From positions 42,409-106,408 of the forward strand of contig NZ_JAGGPU010000006.1 in NCBI RefSeq assembly GCF_018613605.1: a stretch of 64,000 bases of DNA, read 5' to 3'. The notes below the pieces were generated by a model, which searched no databases, was not told the DNA's origin, and saw only the letters and a program-made list of their open reading frames with translations. Below, in pieces: positions 26,283 through 35,857 of the stretch. Position numbers and translations under genes: made by a program. This DNA comes from Pedobacter sp. ISL-64 (GTDB lineage: Bacteria; Bacteroidota; Bacteroidia; Sphingobacteriales; Sphingobacteriaceae). Position 1 is the first letter of the stretch, and the number at the start of each line of letters is the position of its first letter.

Positions 26283-27983
26283 ATGAGCACAGCAAACTAT
26301 GTAATTGGAGTGGATTACGGGACAGATTCTGTCCGGTCAGTTCTAGTCGATACCGCAAACGGAAAGGAAATAGCATCGTCTGTTTTTCTTTATCCAAGAT
26401 GGCAGAAAGGTTTATATTGTAAACCGGCTGTTAATCAGTTCCGCCAGCATCCGTTAGATTATATTGAAGGTTTAACACACACTATAAAAGATTGTTTAAC
26501 AAAAGCAGGTGGTGCCGATATTGCACACCTGGTAAAGGGAATTTCGGTTGATACAACCGGATCAAGTCCGGTGGCTGTTGATGCAACGGGTACTCCCCTT
26601 GCCCTGACCAAAGGTTTTGAAGAAAATCCAAATGCCATGTTTGTGCTTTGGAAAGACCATACATCAGTTAAAGAAGCCGCAGAAATTAATGAACACGCTA
26701 CTACATTTAGTACCAATTACCTTAAATATGTAGGTGGCATTTATTCATCAGAATGGTTCTGGTCTAAATTATTGCACATATTAAGGGTCGATTCGACTAT
26801 TAAAAAAGGTGCTGCATCGTGGGTAGAACATTGCGACTGGGTTCCGTTTTTGCTTTGTGGTGGAAACGACATTACAACAATGAAACGTAGCCGTTGTGCC
26901 GCCGGGCATAAAGCACTTTGGGCAGAAGAGTTTAACGGCTTACCTCCTGAAGATTTCTTTAGCACTCTTGATCCGCTTTTAGCAGGCTTTAGAGATAAAT
27001 TATTCACCGATACCTATACTTCTGATATTTCTGCAGGAACATTGAGCGAAGAATGGGCAACCAAACTGGGCTTAAGTACAGATGTAGTTGTGGGTGTTGG
27101 TGCATTTGATGCACACATGGGTGCGGTTGGCGGACAGATTGAACCTTACTACCTGAGTAAAGTAATGGGTACGAGTACCTGCGATATTTTGGTTGCACCC
27201 AATCAGGATTTACATGGAAAATTGATCAACGGTATCTGTGGACAGGTTAATGGCTCGGTAATTCCGGGTATGGCAGGTTTAGAAGCCGGCCAATCTGCTT
27301 TCGGTGATGTTTATGCCTGGTTCAAGAATTTAATCAGCTGGCCATTAAATCATTTACTTACTGAATCTGATGTAATTGATGAAGCTACAGCTACTGCATT
27401 AAAGGCAGAGCTCGAAGGAAAAATAATCGCTAAGTTAAGCAACGAGGCTGCAGCTTTACCAGAGGGGGATTATGCAGAACTGGCTATCGATTGGTTGAAC
27501 GGCCGTAGAACGCCAGATGCAAATCAGGAACTTAAAGGTGCCATAACCGGTTTAGGTTTAGGAACAGATGCACCACGGTTTTTCCGTGCCTTAGCTGCAG
27601 CAACCTGTTTTGGTGCGAAAGCCATTGTAGATCGTTTTAAAGAACAGGGTGTTCCTGTAAAAGGAATTATCGGTATTGGTGGTGTAGCAAAAAAATCGGC
27701 CTATATTATGCAAATGATGGCTGATGTATTGGAAATGCCCATTAGAATCCATCGTTTTGAGCATACCTGTGCATTAGGTGCGGCAATGTTCGCTGCTGTA
27801 GCGGCTGATATTTATCCAAATATCGAAGCAGCAATGGCGGCCATGGGAACAGGCTTTGAGAAAGAATACAAGCCAAATATTAAAAAACAAAAACTTTACC
27901 GCCAGCATTACCAACAATATTTGGGACTAGGCAGGTACCTGGAGAAATACAATAAAAAAGATGTAAAACCTTACTTATCATGA
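26283..27983 (+). CDS. araB: Ribulokinase
   Basis: The 566-residue protein matches the usual AraB length and FGGY kinase fold. The N-terminal phosphate loop is YVIGVDYGTDSVRSVLVD, and KGISVDTTGSSPV and VLWKDHTS follow. The C-terminal part has GIIGIGGVAKKSAYIMQMMADVLEMPI and CALGAAMFAAVAAD. It phosphorylates L-ribulose to L-ribulose-5-phosphate. Its TGA overlaps the araD start by 4 bp (ATGA), so the two are translationally coupled. L-arabinose from the GH127 and other enzymes of the downstream locus is the likely source of its substrate. Confidence 0.96.
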   Translation: MSTANYVIGVDYGTDSVRSVLVDTANGKEIASSVFLYPRWQKGLYCKPAVNQFRQHPLDYIEGLTHTIKDCLTKAGGADIAHLVKGISVDTTGSSPVAVDATGTPLALTKGFEENPNAMFVLWKDHTSVKEAAEINEHATTFSTNYLKYVGGIYSSEWFWSKLLHILRVDSTIKKGAASWVEHCDWVPFLLCGGNDITTMKRSRCAAGHKALWAEEFNGLPPEDFFSTLDPLLAGFRDKLFTDTYTSDISAGTLSEEWATKLGLSTDVVVGVGAFDAHMGAVGGQIEPYYLSKVMGTSTCDILVAPNQDLHGKLINGICGQVNGSVIPGMAGLEAGQSAFGDVYAWFKNLISWPLNHLLTESDVIDEATATALKAELEGKIIAKLSNEAAALPEGDYAELAIDWLNGRRTPDANQELKGAITGLGLGTDAPRFFRALAAATCFGAKAIVDRFKEQGVPVKGIIGIGGVAKKSAYIMQMMADVLEMPIRIHRFEHTCALGAAMFAAVAADIYPNIEAAMAAMGTGFEKEYKPNIKKQKLYRQHYQQYLGLGRYLEKYNKKDVKPYLS

Positions 27984-28681
27984 GCAACTATCAAGATATA
28001 AAAGAGCAGGCTTACCAGGCCAACATGCAGTTGCCCAAATTGGGGCTGGTACTTTTTACCTTCGGCAATGTGAGTGCTGCAGATCGGTCGAAAGGTGTTT
28101 TTGCCATTAAACCAAGCGGCGTACCTTACGAAGATTTGTCGCCGGAGAAAATGGTGATTGTAGATTTTGACGGAAATACTGTTGAAGGAAGTTTACGTCC
28201 CTCATCAGATACTAAAACCCATGCGGTTTTATATAAACACTGGGCAGAGATTGGCGGGATTGTACATACACATTCTACTTACGGCACAGCCTGGGCGCAG
28301 GCGCAAAGGGCAATTCCAATTTTCGGAACTACCCACGCCGACCATTTAACAGTAGATATTCCTTGTGCACCACCAATGGCTGATGAAATGATCAAAGGGA
28401 ATTACGAGTATGAAACGGGTTTCCAGATTATGAACCATTTTGAAAGTTTGGGTTTAAGTTATAAAGAGGTTGAAATGATTTTGGTAGGCAACCACGCTCC
28501 TTTTACCTGGGGAAAAACGGCCGAGAAAGCCGTTTATAACAGTGCGGTTTTAGAAACTGTGGCACAAATGGCTTTGTTAACCGAACAGATCAATCCGCAG
28601 GCCCCAAAGCTGAAAGATTCGTTGATAGAGAAACATTACGAGCGTAAACACGGTGATGGTGCTTATTATGGACAGAGTTGA
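27980..28681 (+). CDS. araD: L-ribulose-5-phosphate 4-epimerase
   Basis: The 233-residue class II aldolase/epimerase has FTFGNVSAADRSKGVFAIKPSG at the N-terminus, then the zinc motif IVHTHSTYGTAWAQ and a further His in GTTHADH. Length and motifs match AraD. It converts L-ribulose-5-phosphate to D-xylulose-5-phosphate. It overlaps araB by 4 bp and precedes araA with a 348-bp gap that holds a repeat element. Confidence 0.95.
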   Translation: MSNYQDIKEQAYQANMQLPKLGLVLFTFGNVSAADRSKGVFAIKPSGVPYEDLSPEKMVIVDFDGNTVEGSLRPSSDTKTHAVLYKHWAEIGGIVHTHSTYGTAWAQAQRAIPIFGTTHADHLTVDIPCAPPMADEMIKGNYEYETGFQIMNHFESLGLSYKEVEMILVGNHAPFTWGKTAEKAVYNSAVLETVAQMALLTEQINPQAPKLKDSLIEKHYERKHGDGAYYGQS

Positions 28682-29029
28682 GTTTAGAGTTGGGAGTTCG
28701 GAGTTTTGAGTTTGGTTGCATAAATTGAATTAAGGGGTTTGGAAAGCAATTGCAGTGGTGCTTGGGGAACGAAAGTCCCGCCATTCGCTATAGTTCCGAT
28801 GAAGAATCGGGAGCTGCCGCTGCTGTCGGGTTTAACATTATAAGGTTTACCTAAGTGATCTAAACCTGATTGGAGTGAGCATCCCGATGTAAAATCGGGA
28901 TAAAACGGAAAGCAGGACTACCCAACCGATGAAATACGGAACCTTGCTTTTCAAAAAAGAATATGGATAATGGTCTGTGAGGACACAGACAGAGGAGAAT
29001 AGAATAAATTAAAAATAACATAAATAGTA
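28682..29029. repeat. Intergenic repeat element between araD and araA with two hairpins
   Basis: No gene is seen here. A degenerate GAGTT-rich tract starts the region (about 28680-28712). Two stem-loops with the same 7-bp stem follow: TTCCGAT/ATCGGGA at 28794-28812 and TCCCGAT/ATCGGGA at 28882-28900. Together they look like a structured intergenic repeat of the host rather than a riboswitch. The element sits inside the ara cluster and could separate araA expression from araBD. Confidence 0.55.
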
Positions 29030-30520
29030 ATGATTGATTTAAAAAAATTAGAGGTTTGGTTTATTACAGGTACGCAACATTTGTATGGTGAAGAAACCTT
29101 AAAACAAGTAGCGGAGCACGCTCAACAAGTGGCCGATTCGTTAAACCAAAATGGAAGTATTTCTGTTTCGGTAGTGTACAAGCCGATTGTAAAAACTACA
29201 GAGGAGATTTTCGAAACCTTACAACAAGCCAATATTGATGAGAACTGTATCGGTGTAATTACCTGGATGCATACCTTCTCTCCTGCTAAAATGTGGATCA
29301 GGGGCTTAAATGTTTTGCAGAAACCATTATTGCACTTACACACACAGTTTAACCGCGACATTCCATGGAATACCATTGATATGGATTTCATGAACCTGAA
29401 CCAAAGTGCTCATGGCGACCGCGAATTTGGTTTCATGGTGTCGCGCATGCGTAAAGACCGTAAAGTAGTTGTTGGGCATTGGCAGGATGAAGAAGTAGCT
29501 AAACAGATTGATACCTGGTGCAGGGCTGCTGCCGGATGGCACGATTGGCAAGGTGCCAAATTCGCTCGTTTCGGCGATAATATGCGTTATGTGGCCGTTA
29601 CAGATGGCGATAAGGTAGAAGCTGAAATGAAATTTGGTTTTGCGGTAAATACCTATGGTATAGGCGATTTAGTAGCGGTAATTAATGGGATAAGTGAAGA
29701 GTCTATTCAAGCGTTATTGAAAGAATACGAAGCAACTTACGAGATGAGTGCTGATTTAAAAGTGGGCGGTGCAAGGCATTCATCTGTTTACGAAGCGGCC
29801 AAAATTGAACTGGGTTTAAGAAAATTCCTGGAAAACGGAGGTTTTAAAGGGTTCTCTGATACTTTTGAAGATTTACACGGTATGATCCAGTTACCAGGAA
29901 TTGCAGCACAACGTTTGATGGCCGATGGTTATGGCTTTGCTGGTGAAGGTGATTGGAAAACGGCTGCTTTGGTACGTGCCTGTAAAGTAATGGGTGCTGG
30001 TTTAGCTGGTGGAAATGCATTTATGGAAGATTATACGTATCATTTCGATCCGGCAAACTCGATGGTTTTAGGCTCACACATGCTCGAGGTTGATGCTTCA
30101 TTGGCAAGTGGTAAAGCGAGTTTAGAGGTTCACCCACTAGGTATTGGCGGCAAAGCAGATCCTGCGCGTTTGGTTTTTAACGTTGCTGGTGGCGATGCTT
30201 TAAATGCATCTTTAATTGATATGGGCAACCGTTTCCGTTTACTGGTGAACGAAGTAAAAGCTGTTGAAGCTGAACATGATTTACCAAACTTACCGGTAGC
30301 CCGTGTATTGTGGAAACCACTACCTGATATGAAAACGGGTTGTGCAGCATGGATTTATGCTGGTGGTGCACACCATACCGCTTATAGTCAGAATTTAACT
30401 ACCGAGCATTTATTGGATTTTGCGAATATTGCCGGCTTAGAATATGTAAATATTGGTGCGGATACCAAAATCAATCAATTCAGGAATGAATTGCATTGGA
30501 ATGAGGTTTTTTATAAATAA
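29030..30520 (+). CDS. araA: L-arabinose isomerase
   Basis: The 496-residue protein matches AraA in length and motifs: [16 protein letters not shown] at the N-terminus, [34 protein letters not shown] and [17 protein letters not shown]. The metal-binding Glu and His residues lie in [11 protein letters not shown] and MLEVDASLA. It converts L-arabinose to L-ribulose in the cytoplasm. It is transcribed with or just after araBD, and a strong terminator follows. Confidence 0.97.
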   Translation: MIDLKKLEVWFITGTQHLYGEETLKQVAEHAQQVADSLNQNGSISVSVVYKPIVKTTEEIFETLQQANIDENCIGVITWMHTFSPAKMWIRGLNVLQKPLLHLHTQFNRDIPWNTIDMDFMNLNQSAHGDREFGFMVSRMRKDRKVVVGHWQDEEVAKQIDTWCRAAAGWHDWQGAKFARFGDNMRYVAVTDGDKVEAEMKFGFAVNTYGIGDLVAVINGISEESIQALLKEYEATYEMSADLKVGGARHSSVYEAAKIELGLRKFLENGGFKGFSDTFEDLHGMIQLPGIAAQRLMADGYGFAGEGDWKTAALVRACKVMGAGLAGGNAFMEDYTYHFDPANSMVLGSHMLEVDASLASGKASLEVHPLGIGGKADPARLVFNVAGGDALNASLIDMGNRFRLLVNEVKAVEAEHDLPNLPVARVLWKPLPDMKTGCAAWIYAGGAHHTAYSQNLTTEHLLDFANIAGLEYVNIGADTKINQFRNELHWNEVFYK

Positions 30521-30542
30521 TTTCAATAAAGTACTGTACAGT

Positions 30543-30577
30543 AAAAAGCCGGTAATCTTATGGTTATCGGCTTTTTT
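30543..30577 (+). terminator. Intrinsic terminator after araA
   Basis: AAAAAGCCGGTAA at 30543-30555 pairs with TTATCGGCTTTTT from 30564, with one G-T wobble and an 8-nt loop. The 3' arm ends in a T-run. It closes the ara cluster 22 bp after the araA stop. Confidence 0.85.
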
Positions 30578-30630
30578 ATGCGATTATCATTCTGAAACAA
30601 GTACCATTGAAAGGTTCCAATAAAAAAAAT

Positions 30631-30750
30631 CGTCATCTCGACCGAAGCAACGCGAAGTGGAGAGATCTATTAGGTAAAGTAAATCGAAAAATAGATTTAG
30701 CTTCGCTGAGCCTTCGGGTTCTCGGCTGCGTTGCATTTTGCTCAAAATGA
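30631..30750. repeat. Dispersed GTCAT-type inverted-repeat element (decayed)
   Basis: The element starts with CGTCATCTCGACCGAAG and ends near CTCAAAATGA. The same CGTCATYTCGACC start is found at 49373 and 62226, where the far end is the inverted copy; here the right end has decayed. It lies in the 880-bp gap after araA, which holds no gene. Confidence 0.6.
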
Positions 30751-30872
30751 AAGGTTGCGACAAAAAGGGTTGTCAGTCTGAGGGATAATTTATTGTATAA
30801 AAATCAATACGTATATAGTTGATTATTTTTTTACCCTACAGCTCAGGCTTCCCTCGGCTCACCGCCGCCGAT

Positions 30873-31096
30873 GGGCTCTTTCTTTTTGGTGTCAAAAAGA
30901 CCAGCAGAGCTAGCTTGAATGCAGTTGAAAATATAAAGGCCCATGAAAAAACAAAAAACACCGGCTGAAAATTTATTCATTTGTATTATAGTTTTCAGCT
31001 GCATTCATGAGGGCTTCGCCGTTTTCTTTGGAAGCTAGTAGGTTGGCTTGGGCAGTGCAGCCCGAAAAATTTGTTAGGCCGGATTTAAGTAGAACG
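30873..31096 (+). repeat. Dispersed repeat, copy A (inverted copy at 45631-45802)
   Basis: This segment matches the reverse complement of 45631-45802. The shared core includes an uninterrupted run of 37 identical bases near 30896-30932 and a second block of about 22 identical bases ending at 31096. Copy A is about 50 bp longer because of extra sequence in the middle. No ORF is seen in it. The two copies bracket about 14.5 kb of carbohydrate genes. Confidence 0.75.
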
Positions 31097-31192
31097 GGGA
31101 TACGGTGCTACGGCCTAGCTGGGCAGAAATATGCGTTTAGCATAAACCATTTATATTTAAATGATTACAAATAACTCCAATGACAGAAAGAA

Positions 31193-31245
31193 CGACGAAG
31201 CAATCTTTTATACCAACTATTCTTGCTAAAAAGATTGCTTCGTCG
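31193..31245. repeat. 17-bp perfect inverted repeat (GAAGCAATCTTTT type)
   Basis: CGACGAAGCAATCTTTT at 31193-31209 is the perfect reverse complement of 31229-31245, with a 19-nt loop. TCGCAATGACG lies 22 bp downstream, so this is a variant of the element at 54607-54690. Confidence 0.7.
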
Positions 31246-31349
31246 GCTGAAAAAGCCTTCTCGCAATGACGATAATTGAGTAGATTTAGTTCAGGATCTT
31301 TTTAGGAACGTTAAAAGCAGGATCTTTCAAAATGCATATTACGTGTAAT

Positions 31350-31376
31350 AGATGCTGAAATAAATTCAGCATGACG
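31350..31376. repeat. Half element TGCTGAAATAAATTCAGCATGACG
   Basis: This is the right half of the element seen whole at 33358-33420 and 37315-37393. It forms a short hairpin (TGCTGAA/TTCAGCA) next to the ATGACG end, 26 bp from the end of the alcohol dehydrogenase gene, and might serve as its 3' structure. Confidence 0.55.
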
Positions 31377-31401
31377 CCCCCAGTAAAAGTATGGCTAAAG
31401 T

Positions 31402-32421
31402 TTAATTTCCTACACTAACCATCGCTTTAATCACCCCATTCTTGGGATCTAACCAGCTTTCAAACTCATCTTTTACTTCCTCAAATTTAACTTGATGCGT
31501 AATATAGTTGGTAGGATTAACCAAGCCAGCTTTCATTGATTTGATTACATGTTCAAAATCTTCAATGGTGGCATTTCTACTGCTCATTAATGTCGATTCG
31601 CGCTTGTGAAACTCAGGATGGTTAAAAATTAAATCTCCTTTTTGCAAGCCGATTAAAACGAACCTTGCTCCATGTGCCATATAGTTTATAGCATTGTTAA
31701 TGGCCTTTTGATTACCTGTAGCATCAATTACAACCGTTGGCATATCGCCATTGGTTATATCGCTCAATTGTTGCACAACATCAGGCGAAAGCGCATTAAC
31801 CACATGTGCTACCTTTAATTTATCTTTACAGAAAGCCAAACGGTCTTCGTTAATATCTAAGGCGATTACGTTGGCCCCGGCAATTCTGGCGAATTCCATT
31901 GTGCCCAAACCAATTGGCCCGGCACCAATAACAAGAACAAATTCGCCAGGTTGAACATCTGCCCTGCGGACCCCATGTGCACCTATGGCTAAAGGTTCAA
32001 CTAAGGCAAGTTCATCATAACTCAAGCCCTCGCCATGTAAAAGTGTTCTCGATGGAACCTGTAAATATTCGCGCATACCACCATCAACATGTACACCACA
32101 AACCTGCATTTTAACACAGCAGTTTGGTTTGTTCATTCGGCAGGCAATGCATTCGCCACAATTAAAATATGGGATAAAAGTAACAGCCTCTCCTATTTTG
32201 AAACTATTGGCTCCATCGGCTTCAACCAATTCGCCAGATAACTCGTGACCTAAAACTCTGGGGTAGTTAAAGAAAGGTTGTGTGCCTTCAAAGGCATGTA
32301 AATCGGTCCCACAGATACCGATTCTTTTAATTTTTATAATGGCATGGTCTTTTTTAAGCTCAGGTTTTTCTGTTTCTGAATATTCGAAAGTTCCAGGTGT
32401 AGTACAGGTAAGGGTTTTCAT
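31402..32421 (-). CDS. Zinc-dependent medium-chain alcohol/polyol dehydrogenase
   Basis: The 339-residue protein has Cys37 and the GHE pair at 59-60 (GICGTDLHAFEG, VLGHELSGE) as catalytic zinc ligands and Cys88, 91, 94 and 102 (NCGECIACRMNKPNCC) as the structural zinc site. The NAD Rossmann motif is VLVIGAGPIGLG. Relatives oxidise sugars, sugar alcohols and L-threonine. Together with the SDR gene upstream and the FucP-type transporter it suggests oxidative use of a deoxy sugar such as L-rhamnose or L-fucose. It is the last gene of the minus-strand locus. Confidence 0.92.
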   Translation of the reverse strand: MKTLTCTTPGTFEYSETEKPELKKDHAIIKIKRIGICGTDLHAFEGTQPFFNYPRVLGHELSGELVEADGANSFKIGEAVTFIPYFNCGECIACRMNKPNCCVKMQVCGVHVDGGMREYLQVPSRTLLHGEGLSYDELALVEPLAIGAHGVRRADVQPGEFVLVIGAGPIGLGTMEFARIAGANVIALDINEDRLAFCKDKLKVAHVVNALSPDVVQQLSDITNGDMPTVVIDATGNQKAINNAINYMAHGARFVLIGLQKGDLIFNHPEFHKRESTLMSSRNATIEDFEHVIKSMKAGLVNPTNYITHQVKFEEVKDEFESWLDPKNGVIKAMVSVGN

Positions 32422-32442
32422 TTTAAATTTAATGATTGAATT

Positions 32443-32536
32443 TTGAGTGATAGAATGAGTGAATGTTGAATTAAGGAATGATAGAATGTTTTAGTGATTT
32501 GCTAATATTCTGTCATTCACTCCATCTATCATTCAA
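32443..32536. repeat. Imperfect 23-bp inverted repeat between SDR and alcohol dehydrogenase genes
   Basis: TTGAGTGATAGAATGAGTGAATG at 32443-32465 is matched, with few mismatches, by the reverse complement of 32514-32536. It fills most of the 125-bp gap and may be a repeat or an attenuating hairpin. Confidence 0.5.
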
Positions 32537-32546
32537 TTATTAGTAA

Positions 32547-33335
32547 TTATGCGTTCGCCAAAGCTCTGTCTAAATGAACATAACCGCCATCAACATGGAT
32601 AATCTGTCCGGTGGTATGACTTGATTTGTTAGACATTAAAAAGGCTGTCATGTTTGCAATTTCTTCTGCAGTTGTCATTCTATTTTCCAATGGAATTTTT
32701 GAAGTGATTTCTTTTAGTTTTTCTTCTGCATTATCCAAAGTCTCTATCCAGGTTTCGTAAGCAGGTGTCCAGCATTCAGCAACCACTACTGCATTTACGC
32801 GGATGCCATATTTTAATAATTCAACAGCCCACTCGCGGGTTAATGCATTTCTACCACCATTTGCGGCAGCATAAGCTGAGGTATTTCCTTGTCCGGTTTC
32901 TGCTGTTTTTGAAGTGATGTTTACGATAGCACCTTTACTTTTAATTAATTCCGGCAAGGCATGGTGTGCCATCAAATAATAATGCACTACGTTTTTATGT
33001 AATGAAGCCATAAAGTCTTTATAATTTCCACTTTCTAAACCTACTCCATCGTTAACGCCCGCATTATTCACCAAACCATCAATCCTACCAAATTTAGCGA
33101 CGATTTCTTTAACTACTTTTTCGCAATCATCTGGATTGGAAAGTTCTGCAACAAATTGTTCTGCTTGTTTGCCTTGTGCAACAATCTCATCAACTACTTT
33201 TTGGTTATCTGCTGCTTTTCTACCTACGATTACGGCAATTGCATTTTCCTTAGCAAATACTTCTGCAATGCTTCTACCAATGCCTTTTGCAGCACCGGTA
33301 ATGATAATAACTTTTTCTTTTAATTGTAAATCCAT
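32547..33335 (-). CDS. Short-chain dehydrogenase/reductase with Asn in place of the catalytic Lys
   Basis: The 262-residue SDR has a good cofactor motif (TGAAKGIG at 13-20), NNAG at 90-93 and Ser142 in NITSKTAETG. The active-site YxxxK reads Tyr155-AAA-Asn159 (SAYAAANGGRNALTREWAVEL), so the Lys that usually lowers the Tyr pKa is missing; the DNA codon is AAT. The C-terminus has ASGTGQIIHVDGGY-like sequence (HTTGQIIHVDGGYVHL). The nearby FucP transporter and alcohol dehydrogenase suggest an L-fucose or L-rhamnose dehydrogenase role. It may still work if the change is natural to its subfamily. Confidence 0.88.
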   Translation of the reverse strand: MDLQLKEKVIIITGAAKGIGRSIAEVFAKENAIAVIVGRKAADNQKVVDEIVAQGKQAEQFVAELSNPDDCEKVVKEIVAKFGRIDGLVNNAGVNDGVGLESGNYKDFMASLHKNVVHYYLMAHHALPELIKSKGAIVNITSKTAETGQGNTSAYAAANGGRNALTREWAVELLKYGIRVNAVVVAECWTPAYETWIETLDNAEEKLKEITSKIPLENRMTTAEEIANMTAFLMSNKSSHTTGQIIHVDGGYVHLDRALANA

Positions 33336-33357
33336 TTTTTACTAATTTTATATTGAT

Positions 33358-33420
33358 CGTCACCCTGAATTCATTTCAGGGTCTTTTTTACATAGATGCT
33401 GAAATAAATTCAGCATGACG
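33358..33420. repeat. Dispersed element CGTCACCCTGAA...TTCAGCATGACG
   Basis: The ends CGTCACCCTGAA and TTCAGCATGACG are near-inverted, and each half forms its own hairpin (CCCTGAATTCATTTCAGGG and TGCTGAAATAAATTCAGCA). The same pair occurs at 37315-37393. It fills the gap before the DUF5703 gene end. Confidence 0.7.
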
Positions 33421-33441
33421 AAGTGGCTAAACCTTAGCCTA

Positions 33442-35847
33442 TTATTTAATCATATTAATTACATCTGCCCTTCTTGATTCAGGCCATACTTTTAAATCTA
33501 TTAATTTTCCATTCTTCAACTGCCCTTCAACGGTGGTTTGGTAAGGCGCATAGAGCTTGAAATGTACATCCCACTCTTTAGGCCATGCAGGGTAAAGATA
33601 AATCTTTTTTCCGTCTACCTGCATCAGCATTTCCTGCAAACCGATCATACCGGAGCCGCCCCAATTATGGTCTGGCGTCCAGTCGAAACCAGGGCCCCAG
33701 AATGCCGGGAATCTCCTTCCTGAGTCTTTTAGCTTTGCGGTGGTTAATTTTGCAGCATCTTCAGTTAAACCTAATCTGGCTGCAAAAATATTATCCTGTT
33801 TCCAGCCGATATAACTGCGAAATTTTAAAACATCTGTATCGTATTTAAAGGTATTGATGGCGGTGTCTAAACCAGGTTTACCAATTCCATAAATGCCCCA
33901 GGGATAAACAGGATACAACTGCGGACTTTCGGTATTGTTAATGCGCTCCCAAAGTTTTGCCGGAGCAATTGTTGTGCGGCCGTAAAATGTTCTAAAACTG
34001 ATAGGTGGAATGGTTTTTAGCATGGTTTCCCATTCCGACTTTTGCTTTTCAGCTAAATTGGGATGCTCCAGAAGTCGTTCTAAAACGGTTTTTAGTGCGG
34101 CAATGGTTGAGGTGGCGTTGTAGGCCATTTTGTAGGTTTCAGCGCCCGATCCAGGATACAGAACTAAATGCCCATCGGCATCTAAAACTTTTGCTCCGCG
34201 TTGTTTGGCTAAATAAGTATAGTGTTCTTTGAAAAAAGCAAGTGAACTTTCAATCAATGGAAGGTATTTTTCGATGTTATTGCCATTATACCTTTCTGTT
34301 TCCAAAATCATCATACAGAACTCTAAAACGGTATCCCACTGGTATTCTAACCAGGCATTGTATTCCATGCCCTTGTTAAAATCGGCAGGACGTTTCCAGC
34401 CATATTCTGCTTGGTTTGGTAATCCAAAATTTTCCAATTGCTCTGTAAAACTGGCGCCATTATGTCCCCAGGCAGACTGCGTTCTGATTTCAGCATTTTT
34501 TAACAAATTCAGATAGAAATCGAACTGAGGTTTCATCATTTCAAAATCGCCGCTTTTTAACATCGGCCAATAGACTAAACGTTGGTTTTGTGCGGTGTGG
34601 GTACCTCCTCCCCAATTCCTGAAATCGGGTGTATATTTCAGCGCCGTATCAGTAAGTTGTGGATCGAAGGTAAATAAACCACCATTAAATTTCGTAGGGT
34701 ATTTGCCAAAGGCATTGCAACCCAACATATACCTGAATAACTGATAATTTTTAGCCGATTGATTGGCTGATTCATCTTTCGAATTGATGTAAATGAAACT
34801 CTTTTCAAAGTAATCATTCCACCATTTTATACTGGCTTTATGATTGTTATTGATTTTTAATGAAGTTAACTGTTTTTCCCAATCAGAAATTGACGAAGTT
34901 TTAACGGTATGTAAAGCAATGGTAATGTGGTTTGAACGCGAAGGTTTTTTACTTTTCAACGTCCAGGCTTTAAAAGGTGTGCTTAAATAGATACCTTCAT
35001 TATTCCCTGCCGGAAACAGGTTATCTCCCTGCATGGTGCCGCCGAAAATCATGTTTTTTAACGGATTGAACAATTCGGCTTTTCTATCATCAAGACCTTG
35101 CTGTTTTACTGTAATATCGAATACGGTTTCGGCTTTATTTTGATGGTAAAATTGAACGGTATTGTTTTTAAAAGCAATTTCATCTTTAAAGGTTTTTACA
35201 ATGCCCCGAGGCGCCCATTTATACGAATTTTGGTTGTTCTCTTTGCCTTTTGTGATGCGGTCTTCAAAGCGCCAGCTTTCGTAACTGGCTTCTGTTATGA
35301 CGTTTTGGCTGGATTTAATGTCTAAATGGATAACAGGGTTAAAAACATCTACCCAAACATTGATTTTTGCATTTAATTTACCATCTGAGCCTGAGATCTG
35401 GGCGTAACCATCTTTTAAGATCAGTTCTTGTTTAAATGATTTCCCCTGAAAAGGGTTTGGTGATAATTTGAGTTTTACACGACCAAGTTTAAGCAAGGTA
35501 TTATTCTCGTCGAAGGTACTGCTTTTGGATAGATAGAGGTAAACATTACCATTTTCTACCCAGAGGTTAAGGCCGATATCGCCGCCACCTACAGGCATGG
35601 ATGCTGAAGAATTAAGGCTTTGAGTATTCCAAACTACGTTACTTGAGGCTTTTTCCTGTGAAAAAGCACTTGAGGTGAGGAAGCACAAAGACAGGGAGAA
35701 TAATACAAAGAAGAGGTTGATTCTTTTTGACCAGCTAAGGCACCTGAGGACACTTAAGGCATGGTTCAAAAATTTTGACCATATAAGACATATCAGAACA
35801 TTTAAGTTCCTAAATAAAATACTTTGTGTCTTCGTGGTAAAATTCAT
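33442..35847 (-). CDS. Large secreted glycoside hydrolase-like protein (DUF5703 type)
   Basis: The ATG at 35847 is preferred because it lies 10 bp after the upstream stop; an ATG at 35904 would overlap that gene. The product is about 801 residues with a signal-like segment (LFFVLFSLSLCFLTSSAFSQ) near residue 45. After it comes the DUF5703 hallmark SMPVGGGDIGLNLWVENGNVYLYLSKSSTFDENN, then an alpha/alpha-barrel-like body and a beta-sandwich tail. Residues 3-45 or so read like a translated intergenic repeat (ACCACGAAGACACAAAG type), so the signal region may have been altered by an insertion. Relatives are predicted glycosidases of PULs; specificity is unknown. Confidence 0.8.
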   Translation of the reverse strand: MNFTTKTQSILFRNLNVLICLIWSKFLNHALSVLRCLSWSKRINLFFVLFSLSLCFLTSSAFSQEKASSNVVWNTQSLNSSASMPVGGGDIGLNLWVENGNVYLYLSKSSTFDENNTLLKLGRVKLKLSPNPFQGKSFKQELILKDGYAQISGSDGKLNAKINVWVDVFNPVIHLDIKSSQNVITEASYESWRFEDRITKGKENNQNSYKWAPRGIVKTFKDEIAFKNNTVQFYHQNKAETVFDITVKQQGLDDRKAELFNPLKNMIFGGTMQGDNLFPAGNNEGIYLSTPFKAWTLKSKKPSRSNHITIALHTVKTSSISDWEKQLTSLKINNNHKASIKWWNDYFEKSFIYINSKDESANQSAKNYQLFRYMLGCNAFGKYPTKFNGGLFTFDPQLTDTALKYTPDFRNWGGGTHTAQNQRLVYWPMLKSGDFEMMKPQFDFYLNLLKNAEIRTQSAWGHNGASFTEQLENFGLPNQAEYGWKRPADFNKGMEYNAWLEYQWDTVLEFCMMILETERYNGNNIEKYLPLIESSLAFFKEHYTYLAKQRGAKVLDADGHLVLYPGSGAETYKMAYNATSTIAALKTVLERLLEHPNLAEKQKSEWETMLKTIPPISFRTFYGRTTIAPAKLWERINNTESPQLYPVYPWGIYGIGKPGLDTAINTFKYDTDVLKFRSYIGWKQDNIFAARLGLTEDAAKLTTAKLKDSGRRFPAFWGPGFDWTPDHNWGGSGMIGLQEMLMQVDGKKIYLYPAWPKEWDVHFKLYAPYQTTVEGQLKNGKLIDLKVWPESRRADVINMIK

Positions 35848-35857
35848 TTTATAATTA

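Noticed and set aside
28682..29029. Riboswitch between araD and araA
   Set aside because: The hairpins look like a copy of an intergenic repeat and do not fit a known ligand-binding RNA fold that I can recognise.
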